DNA of 64,000 nt from CAWGYQ01 sp963817395 (GTDB taxonomy: Bacteria > Acidobacteriota > Vicinamibacteria > Vicinamibacterales > CAVPJW01), in the NCBI GenBank assembly GCA_963817395.1, contig CAWFOC010000012.1, forward strand, positions 327,117 to 391,116, in the 5' to 3' direction. The position numbers and the translations under genes are program-made. Shown piece by piece: positions 53,453 to 62,100 of this stretch (positions within the stretch are counted from its first letter, which is position 1; each line of letters opens with the position of its first letter). The notes under the pieces are model-generated. The model was not told the origin of the DNA and did no database searches. It worked only from the letters and a program-made list of their open reading frames with translations.

Positions 53453-54785
53453 TCGACCACCGCCGGCTCGGACGAGGGCGCGGCGAGCCTGCCCCTGCCG
53501 TGCGGGACAACGCTCAAGCTCACGCGAGGTGTCGAGAGATGCTTCGCCACGCTGTGTCTGAGCCGCGCGGGCGTGACAGCGCGGTAGCGCGCGAGATCGG
53601 CCTCGAAAAACGCGGGCGTACCCAACATCACGTTGTATGCGTTCATCTGATCCGACTTGCCGCCGAACCCGCCGACAGTCTGGAGACGATAGAGGAAATG
53701 CGCCTCGGCTTGAGTCAGTACCCGATCGAGCTCGGCCTGGGATGGTCCGTGCCCGGCAAGCCTCTCGATCTCTTCATCGATTGCCCGCTCGATCTCGCCG
53801 AGATCGTGTCCAGACGCTGCGGTGGCAATCACCTGGAACACTCCTGACATTTCGCGCGAACCCTGCCCGGCGGCGACGTCGGCGGCAATGCGCCGCTCGA
53901 ACACGAGGGCACGATAGAGCCGGGATGTCTTGCCGTTGGCCAGAAGATCGGCTGCCAGATCCAGTTCCGCGTCGTCTTCTGCGAAAAGCGCCGGCGAGTG
54001 CCAGGCGAGATAGAGCCGTGGGAGCTCGATGCGATCCTCCAGCACGAGCCGGCGTGGGCCTGCCAGAGATGCGGTCTGCCTGACGGGAGCGACGGCGGGC
54101 CCTGCGGTCGATCTCCCCGAAGTAGCGGTCCGCCAGCGCGAACCCCTCGTCGGGCGTGAGGTCGCCGGCCAGCGCGAGTGACGCGTTCGACGGGTGGTAG
54201 TAGGCGCGAAAAAACGCCTGGACGTCCTCGAGACTCGCCGCCCTGAGGTCCGACGGCGCGCCGATGGTAGGCCAGTGGTAAGGATGGTCCGGCGGATACA
54301 GCGCAGCGCCAAGTGCAATCGCGGCCAGCCCGTACGGACGGTTCTCGTAGTTCTGCCGGCGCTCGTTGAGCACCACGTCGCGCTGGTTGTCGAACTTTGC
54401 CGGGCTCAGCGCGGGCAGCAGATGCCCCATGCGATCGGATTCCATCCAGAGCGCGAGCTCGAGCGCACCCGTCGGGACGACTTCCCAGTAGTTCGTGCGG
54501 TCAGCGTTGGTCGAGCCGTTGAGCGCGGCGCCGGCCTCCTGCAGGGGCTTGAAGAACCCGTGGTCGTAGTGCGCCGACCCTTCGAACATCAGGTGTTCGA
54601 AGAGATGCGCGAATCCGGTGCGGCCCGGCCGCTCGTTTTTGGATCCAACGTGGTACCACAGGTTCACGGCCACGATTGGACACGTGCGATCTTCGTGGAC
54701 CAGCACGTCCAGGCCGTTGGCCAGCGTCTGTTTCGCGACGGGAAGCGCGACAGGGGGTGCGTCTGAAGGCTCGCTCGGTCGTCAC
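53449..54785 (-). CDS. M16-family zinc peptidase, active subunit (frameshifted)
   Basis: About 445 residues. TLANGLDVLVHEDRTCPIVA starts the fold. The inverted zinc motif GFAHLFEHLMFEGSAHYD (HxxEH) and the downstream DVVLNERRQNYENRPYG give the catalytic site. The C-terminal domain includes DLAADLLANGKTSRLYRALV. Two indels are evident. One near 54752 is a missing base in a C run (five Cs where six restore RTPPVALP), a typical homopolymer error; the other is near 54105. The GTG start at 54785 overlaps the DUF3347 stop. With the next gene it probably forms a heterodimeric M16B peptidase. Confidence 0.85.
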
Positions 54786-55252
54786 TACTGCTTGAACTCG
54801 CCGCAGGAGAGCATCTGGTGGCCGTAGTACGGGTTTCTGATGGTGTCGCCGGTCTGGAGCCACGATTTCCTGACCATCGGACAGTACGCGAGGCGCAGGC
54901 CGCCCGAACCGTCTGGGCGCACGTGTGCGACGATGGCATCGCTCAGCTCGCCGAACGCCACGCGGGCCGCCCCGAGATCGCCGGCAGTTCCGAGAGCTTG
55001 TGCAGACCGGTCCATTGCGGCGCCGTCCTTGCCGAGTTTCTGCGCTTCGGCGGCGATGACGCGGCTGTCGGCCGCCACGCCCTCCAGCTTGTCGTCGGCG
55101 AGCGCCGCCTGCACGCGGAGGTATGCGCCCTCGAGCACCGAGGGATCGTATGCTCCGGCCTGACACGCCACCTGGAGGGCGATGAGAAAAACCAGGCGAG
55201 CCAGGAGTGCGCCGCGGGCGCCGTTATCGTGCTGGAACCAGCGGAATGACAT
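54785..55252 (-). CDS. DUF3347-domain exported protein
   Basis: About 155 residues with an N-terminal hydrophobic segment (ARLVFLIALQVACQAGA) that may be a lipoprotein signal. The DUF3347 domain contains LEGAYLRVQAALADDKLEGV and ends LAYCPMVRKSWLQTGDTIRN, NPYYGHQMLSCGEF. The CPM...CGEF cysteines are typical and may bind metal; this domain often accompanies CusB-like metal efflux proteins. Translation is coupled to the M16 genes, and its 5' end overlaps the mrp gene by 29 bp. Confidence 0.75.
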   Translation of the reverse strand: MSFRWFQHDNGARGALLARLVFLIALQVACQAGAYDPSVLEGAYLRVQAALADDKLEGVAADSRVIAAEAQKLGKDGAAMDRSAQALGTAGDLGAARVAFGELSDAIVAHVRPDGSGGLRLAYCPMVRKSWLQTGDTIRNPYYGHQMLSCGEFKQ

Positions 55253-56315
55253 GCTTCGCCTGATAGCTGGCAATCGACACCTGGGCAGCGGCCTGGCTGG
55301 CGACGTTCATGAGTGCTCGAGCGGCCGGCGAATCCGGCTCGCCGATGACGATGGGCACACCCGTGTCGCCTCCGATGCGAATGGGCTCGTAAATGGGCAC
55401 CCGGCCCAGAAACGGGACGTTCATCTCGTCGGCCATGCGTTCGCCGCCCCCGCGTCCGAAGATGTCGCTTTCATGACGACACTCGGGGCACACGAAGTGA
55501 CTCATGTTCTCGACAATGCCCAGCGTCGGAATGTTCAGCTTCTGATACATCCGCACGGCGCGCCGGCTGTCGGCCAGCGACACCTGTTGCGGCGTCGTGA
55601 CGACGATGGCCCCGGCAACCGGGACGGTCTGGCTGAGGCTGAGCGCGACATCACCGGTGCCGGGTGGCAGATCGATGACCAGGTAGTCGAGGTTCTCCCA
55701 CTTCACCTCACGGAAGAACTGCTGGATCGCGCCGTGCAGCATCGGGCCTCGCCAGATCACGGGCGATTCGTCCGACGTGAGAAACCCCATCGAGACCACC
55801 TGAACGCCGTACTGCTCGGCGGGAAGAATCTTCTGGCCGTCGGTGGAGAGTTGTCCCTTCAAGCCGAGCATCATGGGCACATTGGGACCGTAGATGTCGC
55901 CGTCGATCATGCCCACACGCCCACCCTGGCGGGCCAACGCCACGGCAACGTTCACGGCCAGCGTCGTCTTGCCCACGCCTCCCTTGCCCGCGCCAACGGC
56001 AATGATGTTCTTGACGCCGGGAATGGGCGCGCGACCCGCGTCGGCCGGGGCGACCGTGCGCACGTTGGCGGTCATCGTCACGTCCACCGCCGAGATGCCC
56101 GGCAGCTCGAGAACGGCCGCTCGCGCCTGATCGCGCATCTGATCCTTCACCGGACAGGCCGGCGTGGTCAGCTCGATCGTGAACTCGACACGATCGCCGA
56201 TCACCTTCAGGTGTTTCACGAATCCAAGACTGACGATGTCCCGGTTGAGGTCCGGGTCGCGAACGACGCGCAGGGCCTCGAGCACCGTGGATTCGTCCGT
56301 CCGTACAGCTGTCAT
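55224..56315 (-). CDS. mrp: Mrp/ApbC Fe-S cluster carrier ATPase
   Basis: A 363-residue Fe-S carrier. An N-terminal MIP18/DUF59 domain (LRVVRDPDLNRDIVSLGFVK, TTPACPVKDQM with Cys) precedes the ParA/MinD ATPase. That part has the deviant Walker A NIIAVGAGKGGVGKTTLAVN, GMIDGDIYGPNVPMMLGL, YLVIDLPPGTGDVALSLSQT and the cluster-binding VENMSHFVCPECRHESDIFG (CxxC). It carries and delivers [4Fe-4S] clusters. ATG 56315 has a GAGGTGA site. The frame is intact. It leads a run with DUF3347 and two M16 genes. Confidence 0.93.
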   Translation of the reverse strand: MTAVRTDESTVLEALRVVRDPDLNRDIVSLGFVKHLKVIGDRVEFTIELTTPACPVKDQMRDQARAAVLELPGISAVDVTMTANVRTVAPADAGRAPIPGVKNIIAVGAGKGGVGKTTLAVNVAVALARQGGRVGMIDGDIYGPNVPMMLGLKGQLSTDGQKILPAEQYGVQVVSMGFLTSDESPVIWRGPMLHGAIQQFFREVKWENLDYLVIDLPPGTGDVALSLSQTVPVAGAIVVTTPQQVSLADSRRAVRMYQKLNIPTLGIVENMSHFVCPECRHESDIFGRGGGERMADEMNVPFLGRVPIYEPIRIGGDTGVPIVIGEPDSPAARALMNVASQAAAQVSIASYQAKHVIPLVPAR

Positions 56316-56448
56316 AGACAGGTCACCTCGCTCCAATCACATTCAGCTTATCGGGTTTGTCAGCGATGTGCCACCCGGCCGCTGGACCCCGCTGGGGGGC
56401 TCGTGTACACTGGCGCCCCGTTCGACACCATCGCCAAGGAGATCGCCG

Positions 56449-56811
56449 ATGAGCGACACAGCCGTCCGCGAGCCCTGCGAGCAATCGATCGATCATGATC
56501 GTGCTGTCCTATCTCTGGCTTTTGGCCCTGATTCCCCTATTGGTCGAAAAGAACGACAGCGAAGTGCAATGGCACGCGAAGCATGGCATTGTCCTGATGG
56601 TGGCGGAGCGTGGTGGTCTGGGTCGGTTTGGACGATCGTAAATCTCATCCTCAGCCAGGTCTTCTTTGCGCTCGGGATGCGTCGGCGGGCTGCTCGGTCT
56701 CGTGTCATCTGGATAGGCGTCATCGTCCTGCACATCATGTGCATCGTGAAGGGCCTGAACGGACAGCGCTTGATCGTCCCGGGCGTCAGCGAGTACGCCA
56801 ACCGCTTCTGA
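56449..56811 (+). CDS. DUF4870 membrane protein (frameshifted)
   Basis: Reading across frames gives MSDTAV, then MIVLSYLWLLALIPLLVEKN, DSEVQWHAKHGIVLMVAE, a second helix (TIVNLILSQVF) and a third (VIWIGVIVLHIMCIVKGLNG), ending IVPGVSEYANRF. This is the DUF4870 three-helix pattern. At least two indels (near 56480 and 56610-56700) break it. AAGGAG is 8 nt before the ATG and TACACT (-10-like) lies upstream. Function is unknown. It precedes yidD. Confidence 0.75.
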   Translation: MSDTAVREPCEQSIDHDRAVLSLAFGPDSPIGRKERQRSAMAREAWHCPDGGGAWWSGSVWTIVNLILSQVFFALGMRRRAARSRVIWIGVIVLHIMCIVKGLNGQRLIVPGVSEYANRF

Positions 56812-56879
56812 TCCGCACGCTCCGGACCTTGTCGGACCGCTCGCCAGCCGTCGGCGAACCGGTCTGGCAGGCTTGACCT

Positions 56880-57194
56880 GTGGCTCGCCTGCTGCGCCTC
56901 GCGTCGATTGGTGTCCTGCTGGCGGGCGTCATGATGGCGGTCGTCGATTTGGCGCGGCCGCCGGCCGCCCAGCGTCTCGCCGGCATCGCCGTCAGCGGCA
57001 TTCAGTTCTATCAGGCAACGCTTTCACCCTGGGTGTCAGCGAGCGGATTCTCGTGTCGCTTCGAGCCCTCGTGCAGCCGCTATGCGGAACGCGTGATACG
57101 ACGGGAAGGCGTCGTGCGCGGAGGGATGCGCGCAATCAGGCGCGTGGCCCGATGCGGTCCCTGGACCACGATGGGGACGGTCGATCCACCCTGA
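56880..57194 (+). CDS. yidD: YidD-family membrane-insertion efficiency factor
   Basis: A 104-residue protein of the YidD family, thought to help YidC insert inner-membrane proteins. After a hydrophobic N-terminus (LLRLASIGVLLAGVMMAVVD) comes the compact domain QFYQATLSPWVSASGFSCRF, EPSCSRYAERVIRREGVVRG with the conserved Cys pair, and RRVARCGPWTTMGTVDPP. Canonical YidD has FxPTCSxYA; here it is FEPSCSRYA. Most YidD proteins lack the extra N-terminal helix. The GTG start gives the full length. The frame is intact. Confidence 0.9.
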   Translation: MARLLRLASIGVLLAGVMMAVVDLARPPAAQRLAGIAVSGIQFYQATLSPWVSASGFSCRFEPSCSRYAERVIRREGVVRGGMRAIRRVARCGPWTTMGTVDPP

Positions 57195-57208
57195 GGAAGA
57201 GTCGGGAT

Positions 57209-57553
57209 CTATCGGGCGAGCAGGGCGCGCGTCTCGCGTGACAGGAGCACCCAAAGCGCATACGCGCCGAGCACGGTCCCGAACGGCAGAAGAATCAGAT
57301 TCACCCCGCCGAGCGCCAGTCCGAGCGGCCGGCTCCATTGCTCACGGCGTCTCAGGCCGAATCCTTCGATCGCGTGGACCCCGGCCCAGCCAAGAGCCAC
57401 CACTCCCAACGTCGTGAAGGTCGCGGCCGTGAGCCCCGCCGCCACCTCACCCGTCGTCCCGCCAGACACGGCAACTGCCGCCGCGCCCGCGGCCAGCGAA
57501 AGCGTGGAGAGTCCTACGAGCAGGCTGAACGCGGCCCAGCCCAGATAGAGCAC
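57209..57553 (-). CDS. Four-helix membrane protein of unknown function
   Basis: A 114-residue hydrophobic protein (AFSLLVGLSTLSLAAGAAAV, AATFTTLGVVALGWAGVHAI, GLALGGVNLILLPFGTVLGA, YALWVLLSRETRALL). The alternating helices and final LLSRETR motif resemble many uncharacterised Acidobacteriota proteins. The real start may be a few codons upstream (a stop lies at 57599-57601). It is convergent with yidD. Confidence 0.6.
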   Translation of the reverse strand: MLYLGWAAFSLLVGLSTLSLAAGAAAVAVSGGTTGEVAAGLTAATFTTLGVVALGWAGVHAIEGFGLRRREQWSRPLGLALGGVNLILLPFGTVLGAYALWVLLSRETRALLAR

Positions 57554-57598
57554 GGCAAGGAGATTGAGGTGACTTCTCAGGTGGACGCCTCGGATCGA

Positions 57599-58024
57599 CT
57601 AGGCGACGGCCACCCGTACGGCCACGCGTGTGGGCGGCGCATGGCGCGTGGTGAGGTCGAACGAGAACTCCGCGCCGTTGAACACGCCGGGCGGCACCGA
57701 CACTCTCACGTGGTGCGAGACGACGGCGGCGCCGGCGCCGTCACATCGGCGACAGGGCTCGGTCCAGACTTCTCCTCGGCCGCCACAGCTCGAACAGAGC
57801 GCCCGGAGCGGAACGTCCAGCGGCACGACGACGCCGCGCCGTGCTTCCGATCGCGAGAGCCGGATCTCGGCTGAGAGCGAGTCGTGTGACTCGTGGCCCA
57901 GGAACGACGTCCTCATCCGTTCGACGAGGCTTCCGAGCGACGGAAAATCGATGGCCACCTCGTCGGCGAAACAATTGCTCGCATGGGCAGGCGCCACCGA
58001 GACGCGGGGCAATGCTTCAAACAT
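57599..58024 (-). CDS. DnaJ-like Cys-rich protein without J domain
   Basis: A 141-residue protein. LSRSEARRGVVVPLDVPLRA, CSSCGGRGEVWTEPCRRCDG (two CxxCxGxG-type repeats) and VRVSVPPGVFNGAEFSFDLT reproduce part of the substrate-binding and zinc-finger region of DnaJ, with no N-terminal J domain. The N-terminus (FADEVAIDFPSLGSLVERMR) is unrelated to DnaJ. It may bind unfolded clients without recruiting DnaK, or be a shortened relative of DnaJ. The frame is intact. Confidence 0.65.
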   Translation of the reverse strand: MFEALPRVSVAPAHASNCFADEVAIDFPSLGSLVERMRTSFLGHESHDSLSAEIRLSRSEARRGVVVPLDVPLRALCSSCGGRGEVWTEPCRRCDGAGAAVVSHHVRVSVPPGVFNGAEFSFDLTTRHAPPTRVAVRVAVA

Positions 58025-58114
58025 GCAGGCGACCCCAGAGGTTCGTCACGTGTCGCTACGATAGGAGCCGTGCTTCGCGCTTGTCAAGCCGCCGACGGCG
58101 ACTGGCATGCCCCG

Positions 58115-58300
58115 GTGGCCGACACGCGCGAGTGTCCGTCTTGCGGTGCCAGCATGAGACGGCACGCGCGCGAGGTCCAGTCGCGCGTGCCCGGTCTTCA
58201 GAGACCAGCATTCAGCAGTTCGCCGAATGGGTCTGCCCCGATTGCGACTACTTCGAGGAGGCTGATGAGGAGGCCGAATCGCGGGAGGCGGGCACGACCT
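58115..58300 (+). CDS. Small zinc-ribbon protein (frameshifted, end uncertain)
   Basis: From a GTG at 58115 the sequence reads MADTRECPSCGASMRRHARE. After a frame change it continues SSETSIQQFAEWVCPDCDYF and EEADEEAES. Two CxxC pairs about 37 residues apart form a zinc ribbon. No stop is found soon after in any frame, so the end is set at the end of likely homology. Function is unknown. It faces the other zinc-ribbon gene at 58301-58522. Confidence 0.4.
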
Positions 58301-58522
58301 TCAACGAGCGCCGATTGTCAGCAGCACTTCGCGGCGCAGGGTATCTTCGACGTCTTCGAAGTTCAACGCCGTTTCGCACTCGTCACAAAGCACTTCGAGG
58401 ACGGCCGGCCGGCTCTCCTCGGACACCTCGACGCGGGAGTCCTCCAGCCGGACGACGTGCATTTGCAAAGTTTTTACCAGGAAGTTCCGGTCGTTCCCAC
58501 AGCTCGGACACACCAACGCCAC
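58301..58522 (-). CDS. Small zinc-ribbon protein
   Basis: A 73-residue protein starting at GTG 58522 (AGAGG 6 nt upstream): ALVCPSCGNDRNFLVKTLQM, EDSRVEVSEESRPAVLEVLC and DECETALNFEDVEDTLRRE. CPSC and CDEC form a zinc ribbon. The intact frame and a recognisable promoter support expression. No function is known; similar small ribbons occur in Acidobacteriota and related soil bacteria. Confidence 0.65.
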   Translation of the reverse strand: MALVCPSCGNDRNFLVKTLQMHVVRLEDSRVEVSEESRPAVLEVLCDECETALNFEDVEDTLRREVLLTIGAR

Positions 58523-58562
58523 GCGGCACCTCTTCTCGTAAATCCAAGAAAGCGAAGCTGGT

Positions 58563-58591
58563 ATTGTATGAGAAGGATTGGGGTTCCGCAA
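58563..58591 (-). promoter_or_regulatory. Sigma-70-type promoter for the zinc-ribbon gene
   Basis: On the minus strand TTGCGG (58591-58586), a 17-bp spacer and TACAAT (58568-58563). This is the best-spaced promoter noticed in the window. It lies about 40 bp before the GTG start at 58522. Confidence 0.6.
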
Positions 58592-58626
58592 CGAAAACAG
58601 CACGAAATTCGAGGCTGCGTGCTAGC

Positions 58627-58834
58627 ATGACGGCCAACGTGCCCAACTCTCACCACCCGCACCGAGTCCACCTACGGCGTCCACAGCCGGCCGAGCGGCC
58701 CTCATTGGGTGGCCTGGGCGGCCGACTCCAACGGCAAGCCCCTGCGATCGGTCCTTCTGGTGGGTCAAACCCAGCAAGAAGCCGAGGCTCGCGCCAGAGA
58801 GTGGATCGCCGGGCAGAAAACGCCCGAACGATAG
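58627..58834 (+). CDS. Small hypothetical protein (frameshifted)
   Basis: MTANVP then, after one frame change near 58650, TESTYGVHSRPSGPHWVAWA, ADSNGKPLRSVLLVGQTQQE and AEARAREWIAGQKTPER to a TAG at 58832-58834. The second part is a coherent small globular sequence of about 55 residues with no recognised family. Expression is inferred from sequence quality only. Confidence 0.5.
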
Positions 58835-58847
58835 ACCCTCGCCGGTT

Positions 58848-59084
58848 CTACTGAATTTCCTGGGTTTCTGAGACGTCGTCGATATCGGAATCGAGGCTCA
58901 GCACCGATCCCGACGCGTGTTCCAGTCGGAAACAGTGCGGCCCCTTGGCCTCGAGCCGGACCAACTCGACCGCCCACGGCATGGCCCGGAAGGACGCCGC
59001 CACACAACCGCACGGCAGCGCCTGCAGTGCCTCGAATTCGAGGCGGCTCACTAACCGCGGTGGGGCGACCGAGTGCATTTTCAT
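58848..59084 (-). CDS. Small hypothetical protein downstream of addA
   Basis: Starting at ATG 59084: MKMHSVAPPRLVSRLEFEAL, QALPCGCVAASFRAMPWAVE, then LVRLEAKGPHCFRLEHASGS and an acidic tail, 78 residues. CGC suggests metal or disulfide chemistry. It lies 22 bp after addA on the same strand and may be co-transcribed. Family unknown. Confidence 0.5.
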   Translation of the reverse strand: MKMHSVAPPRLVSRLEFEALQALPCGCVAASFRAMPWAVELVRLEAKGPHCFRLEHASGSVLSLDSDIDDVSETQEIQ

Positions 59085-59106
59085 GCCGAATCTGACGTGT
59101 ACCCAC

Positions 59107-62100
59107 TTAGACCCCGGATCCATTCACTTGGTTTCGAGGATTCTGTCCGTAGATCAGAACACCGCTCACCTCCCGGTCGGGGAAGAGCGACCGGGCGGCC
59201 TCGACATAGATATCGAGCTGGGGCTGGTGTGAGGGATCTGGCTGACCGGTTTTGAGCTCGATCACCGTCACTCGGCCCGAAGCGCTCAGCGCCAGACAGT
59301 CGATAACCCCCCTCAGAATCGCCCCTGGCGCCCCTGGCGGACGAAACGAGAACGGCACCTCGAAGAGGCAGTCACGACCCGTCAGCTCCTCGTACTCCGG
59401 ACGCGACCGGATGGCGTGCCACAGTCGCGCGGCTGTCCGACTGAGCGCGGCCGAATCGGCGACCATCGCGAGCTCGTCCGGCCGGATGAAGGACCGTGCC
59501 CACTCACTCAATTGATCCAGATCATAAGTAGAAGGGTGACCTCGATCTTGCAACATGCGGTGCACGACTCGTCCGGTGATCACCGGAGCCGAAGTGTCAG
59601 GTGGACGCCCGGTCTGGACCGCCGGCCTCTCGACAGGGCGCTCGACTTCAGGGTGCCCTTGCACCCACGTGATAACGGACAGCCGCTCCATCGTCTCGCC
59701 AACGGGCAGCGCCAGGAAGTCGTCCGGTCCGGATTCGCCCGGCCGGCCGCGCTGATCCGGCGTCGGCGATTCCATGGCCGGACGGCAGACTCGAAAGACG
59801 TGACGGCGCCCCTGATCGCCGCTCCAGGAGATATGTCCGTCGGTTACCGTCCCTGCCCGGTTGAAGAGCTCGCGGAATCCCGAGGGCAGGACGTCGGCCA
59901 GGCTCCCGGTGCCGGGTTGCAGCCTACCGTCCTTCAGCGCGGTGGCCAGATAGAGACGATCGCGCGCGCGGGTCATGGCGACGTAGAGCAGCCGCTTGGT
60001 TTCCTCGCGCTCGCGACGCCGCTCTGCGTCGGCGTCGGGCTGAAAATCGGCGACCGTCACAGACGGGAGGTCTCCTTGTTGTGCATCCTCGGTGCTCTCG
60101 TCGAACCCGGCGTCGCGAAGGCGTTCCACGCGGATGGGCGGCCGGCGCCCGCCCGTCCCGCGGGCCAGGTTGACGAGAAAGACGACAGGAAACTCGAGTC
60201 CCTTGGCTGCGTGCACGGTCATCAGGCTCACGGCGTCGACGGCATCGATCGCAGCGTTCGACTCGTCTCCAGCCGACAGCCGATCGAGGTGGTCGGCGAT
60301 GCGGGCGAGCGTGGCGTAGCCGCGATTCTGGATGCGCCGGATGAGCCCGCGCATCTTCTTGAGATTCTCGCGGGCCTGCATCAGGCGTGGACCGCTCATT
60401 TCACAGGCGTACGCGGTTTCCTCGAGAACGGCGTCGAAGAGGTCGGCGGGCGGCATATGGTCCACGGCGGCGAGCCAGCGGGCGACGCCGGCCTGAGCAT
60501 GCCCGAGCGCCGAGGCATCCTCGTCGTCCAATCCCCATCGTTCGTCAACGGACGCAGATGTGAGCGCCGCCGCCAGATCACGTCCGATGCGCCCCAGCCC
60601 GTCGTCGGAGAGGCGCACGAATCGGGATCGCAGAAGGGCTGCGGCGCGAAGGCGGGATGAGGGACGCGCCAGGAACCTGAGGAGCGCCATCGAGTCCTTG
60701 ATCTCGTCGGCGTCGAAGAATCCGAGGCCCTTGTAGACATAGGTGGGAATGGCTCTCGCCTCGAGCGCAGCTTCGAGCTCACGGTGGCTGTCGCGTGATC
60801 TGAAGAGGATGGCGATGTCTCCGGCCCTCACGGGCCGGCGCATGAGCGAATCCCGGTCGCGGACGTTCGCGTCCGACGCGAGCAGCCGGGCGATTTCCGA
60901 CGCCACCGCTTCGACACTGGCCTCAACGCCTTCCTCCGCCACGATTCCCAGCGCCTCCGCGGCGTCGGCTTCGAGGTCGTCCACGGGAAAGCGATCGTCG
61001 TCGGCGAAGACAAACGCCTCCGGATGATCGATTCGATCGCGCTCGATCGCGTCGAACACGTCGTTGACGAACGCGAGCAGCTGCGGCACCGATCGGAAGT
61101 TTCGCGAGATCGACCGCTTCGATTGCTCGCCGGGCCGAAGACTGTCGATGAAACGGCTGGCGTGGCCGAACAGCGAGACATCGGCGTCGCGGAAGGCATA
61201 GATGGACTGTTTGACGTCGCCGACGATGAAGATGCTGGGCGGGAGCCGGCCTTCGGCGGCGAGCCCGGCGCCCTCGCCCCACGCGCGAACCAGCTGGTGG
61301 ACGAGCCGCCACTGCGGTCGGCTCGTATCCTGAAACTCGTCGACGAGCACGTGCTGGTACCGCGCCTCGAGCAGATAGCGGCTGCGGGCGAACTCGTCCA
61401 TCTGATTGAAGAGCGCCAGCGCCCGCTCGACGAGCTCGGCAAAGTCGAGCACACCATGCCGCTCGAGCGTCCGGCGGTACTCGGCGCGCGCAATCTGGAA
61501 GGCCCTCGACACGCCACGGGCCAGCACGACGTTCAAATCGAGCCTGAAACGCTCGACGATGTCCACGACCATCGGGGCGATCTGGCGCATCGTGTCGCCG
61601 TGACGCTTCCAGGCCTCGGGCGATCGGCAGTCGGCAACCTTGTACTCCGTGAGCTTCTGGCGGGCCTTGCCTTCCTGCGTCATGAAGTGACCGGCGATGG
61701 AATCCACCATCGCCCTGACGCGCCTGTTCGAGTGTTCTCCCGAGTCCACCTCGTGGCTGCACACGCGGCGGACGTCGTCAACGAACAACGCGTATCGGGG
61801 ATGGGCCACGGGGCCGTCGTCGAGAAAGCGATCAAGGCCGCCTGCCACACCTGTGAGCAGCGCCGACAAGCGGGTGATTGCGCCGTTGCAGGCCTCTGCG
61901 GCGGTGATGCTGCCTCCGGCGCGGACCCCAAGCCGCCGCAGGCTTTCGTCTACCGTGAGCCGGCGGTCGAGGAGCGCGGCCAAACCTACGCGCAACCGCC
62001 GTTCGCCGAGCCGGGCGAGCAACAACAGGATGCTCTCGTCTTCCCGGGCGAGCGCGCGCGTCGTGTCGAGCGCGCGATCGAGCGCCTCGTCGACGTACCG

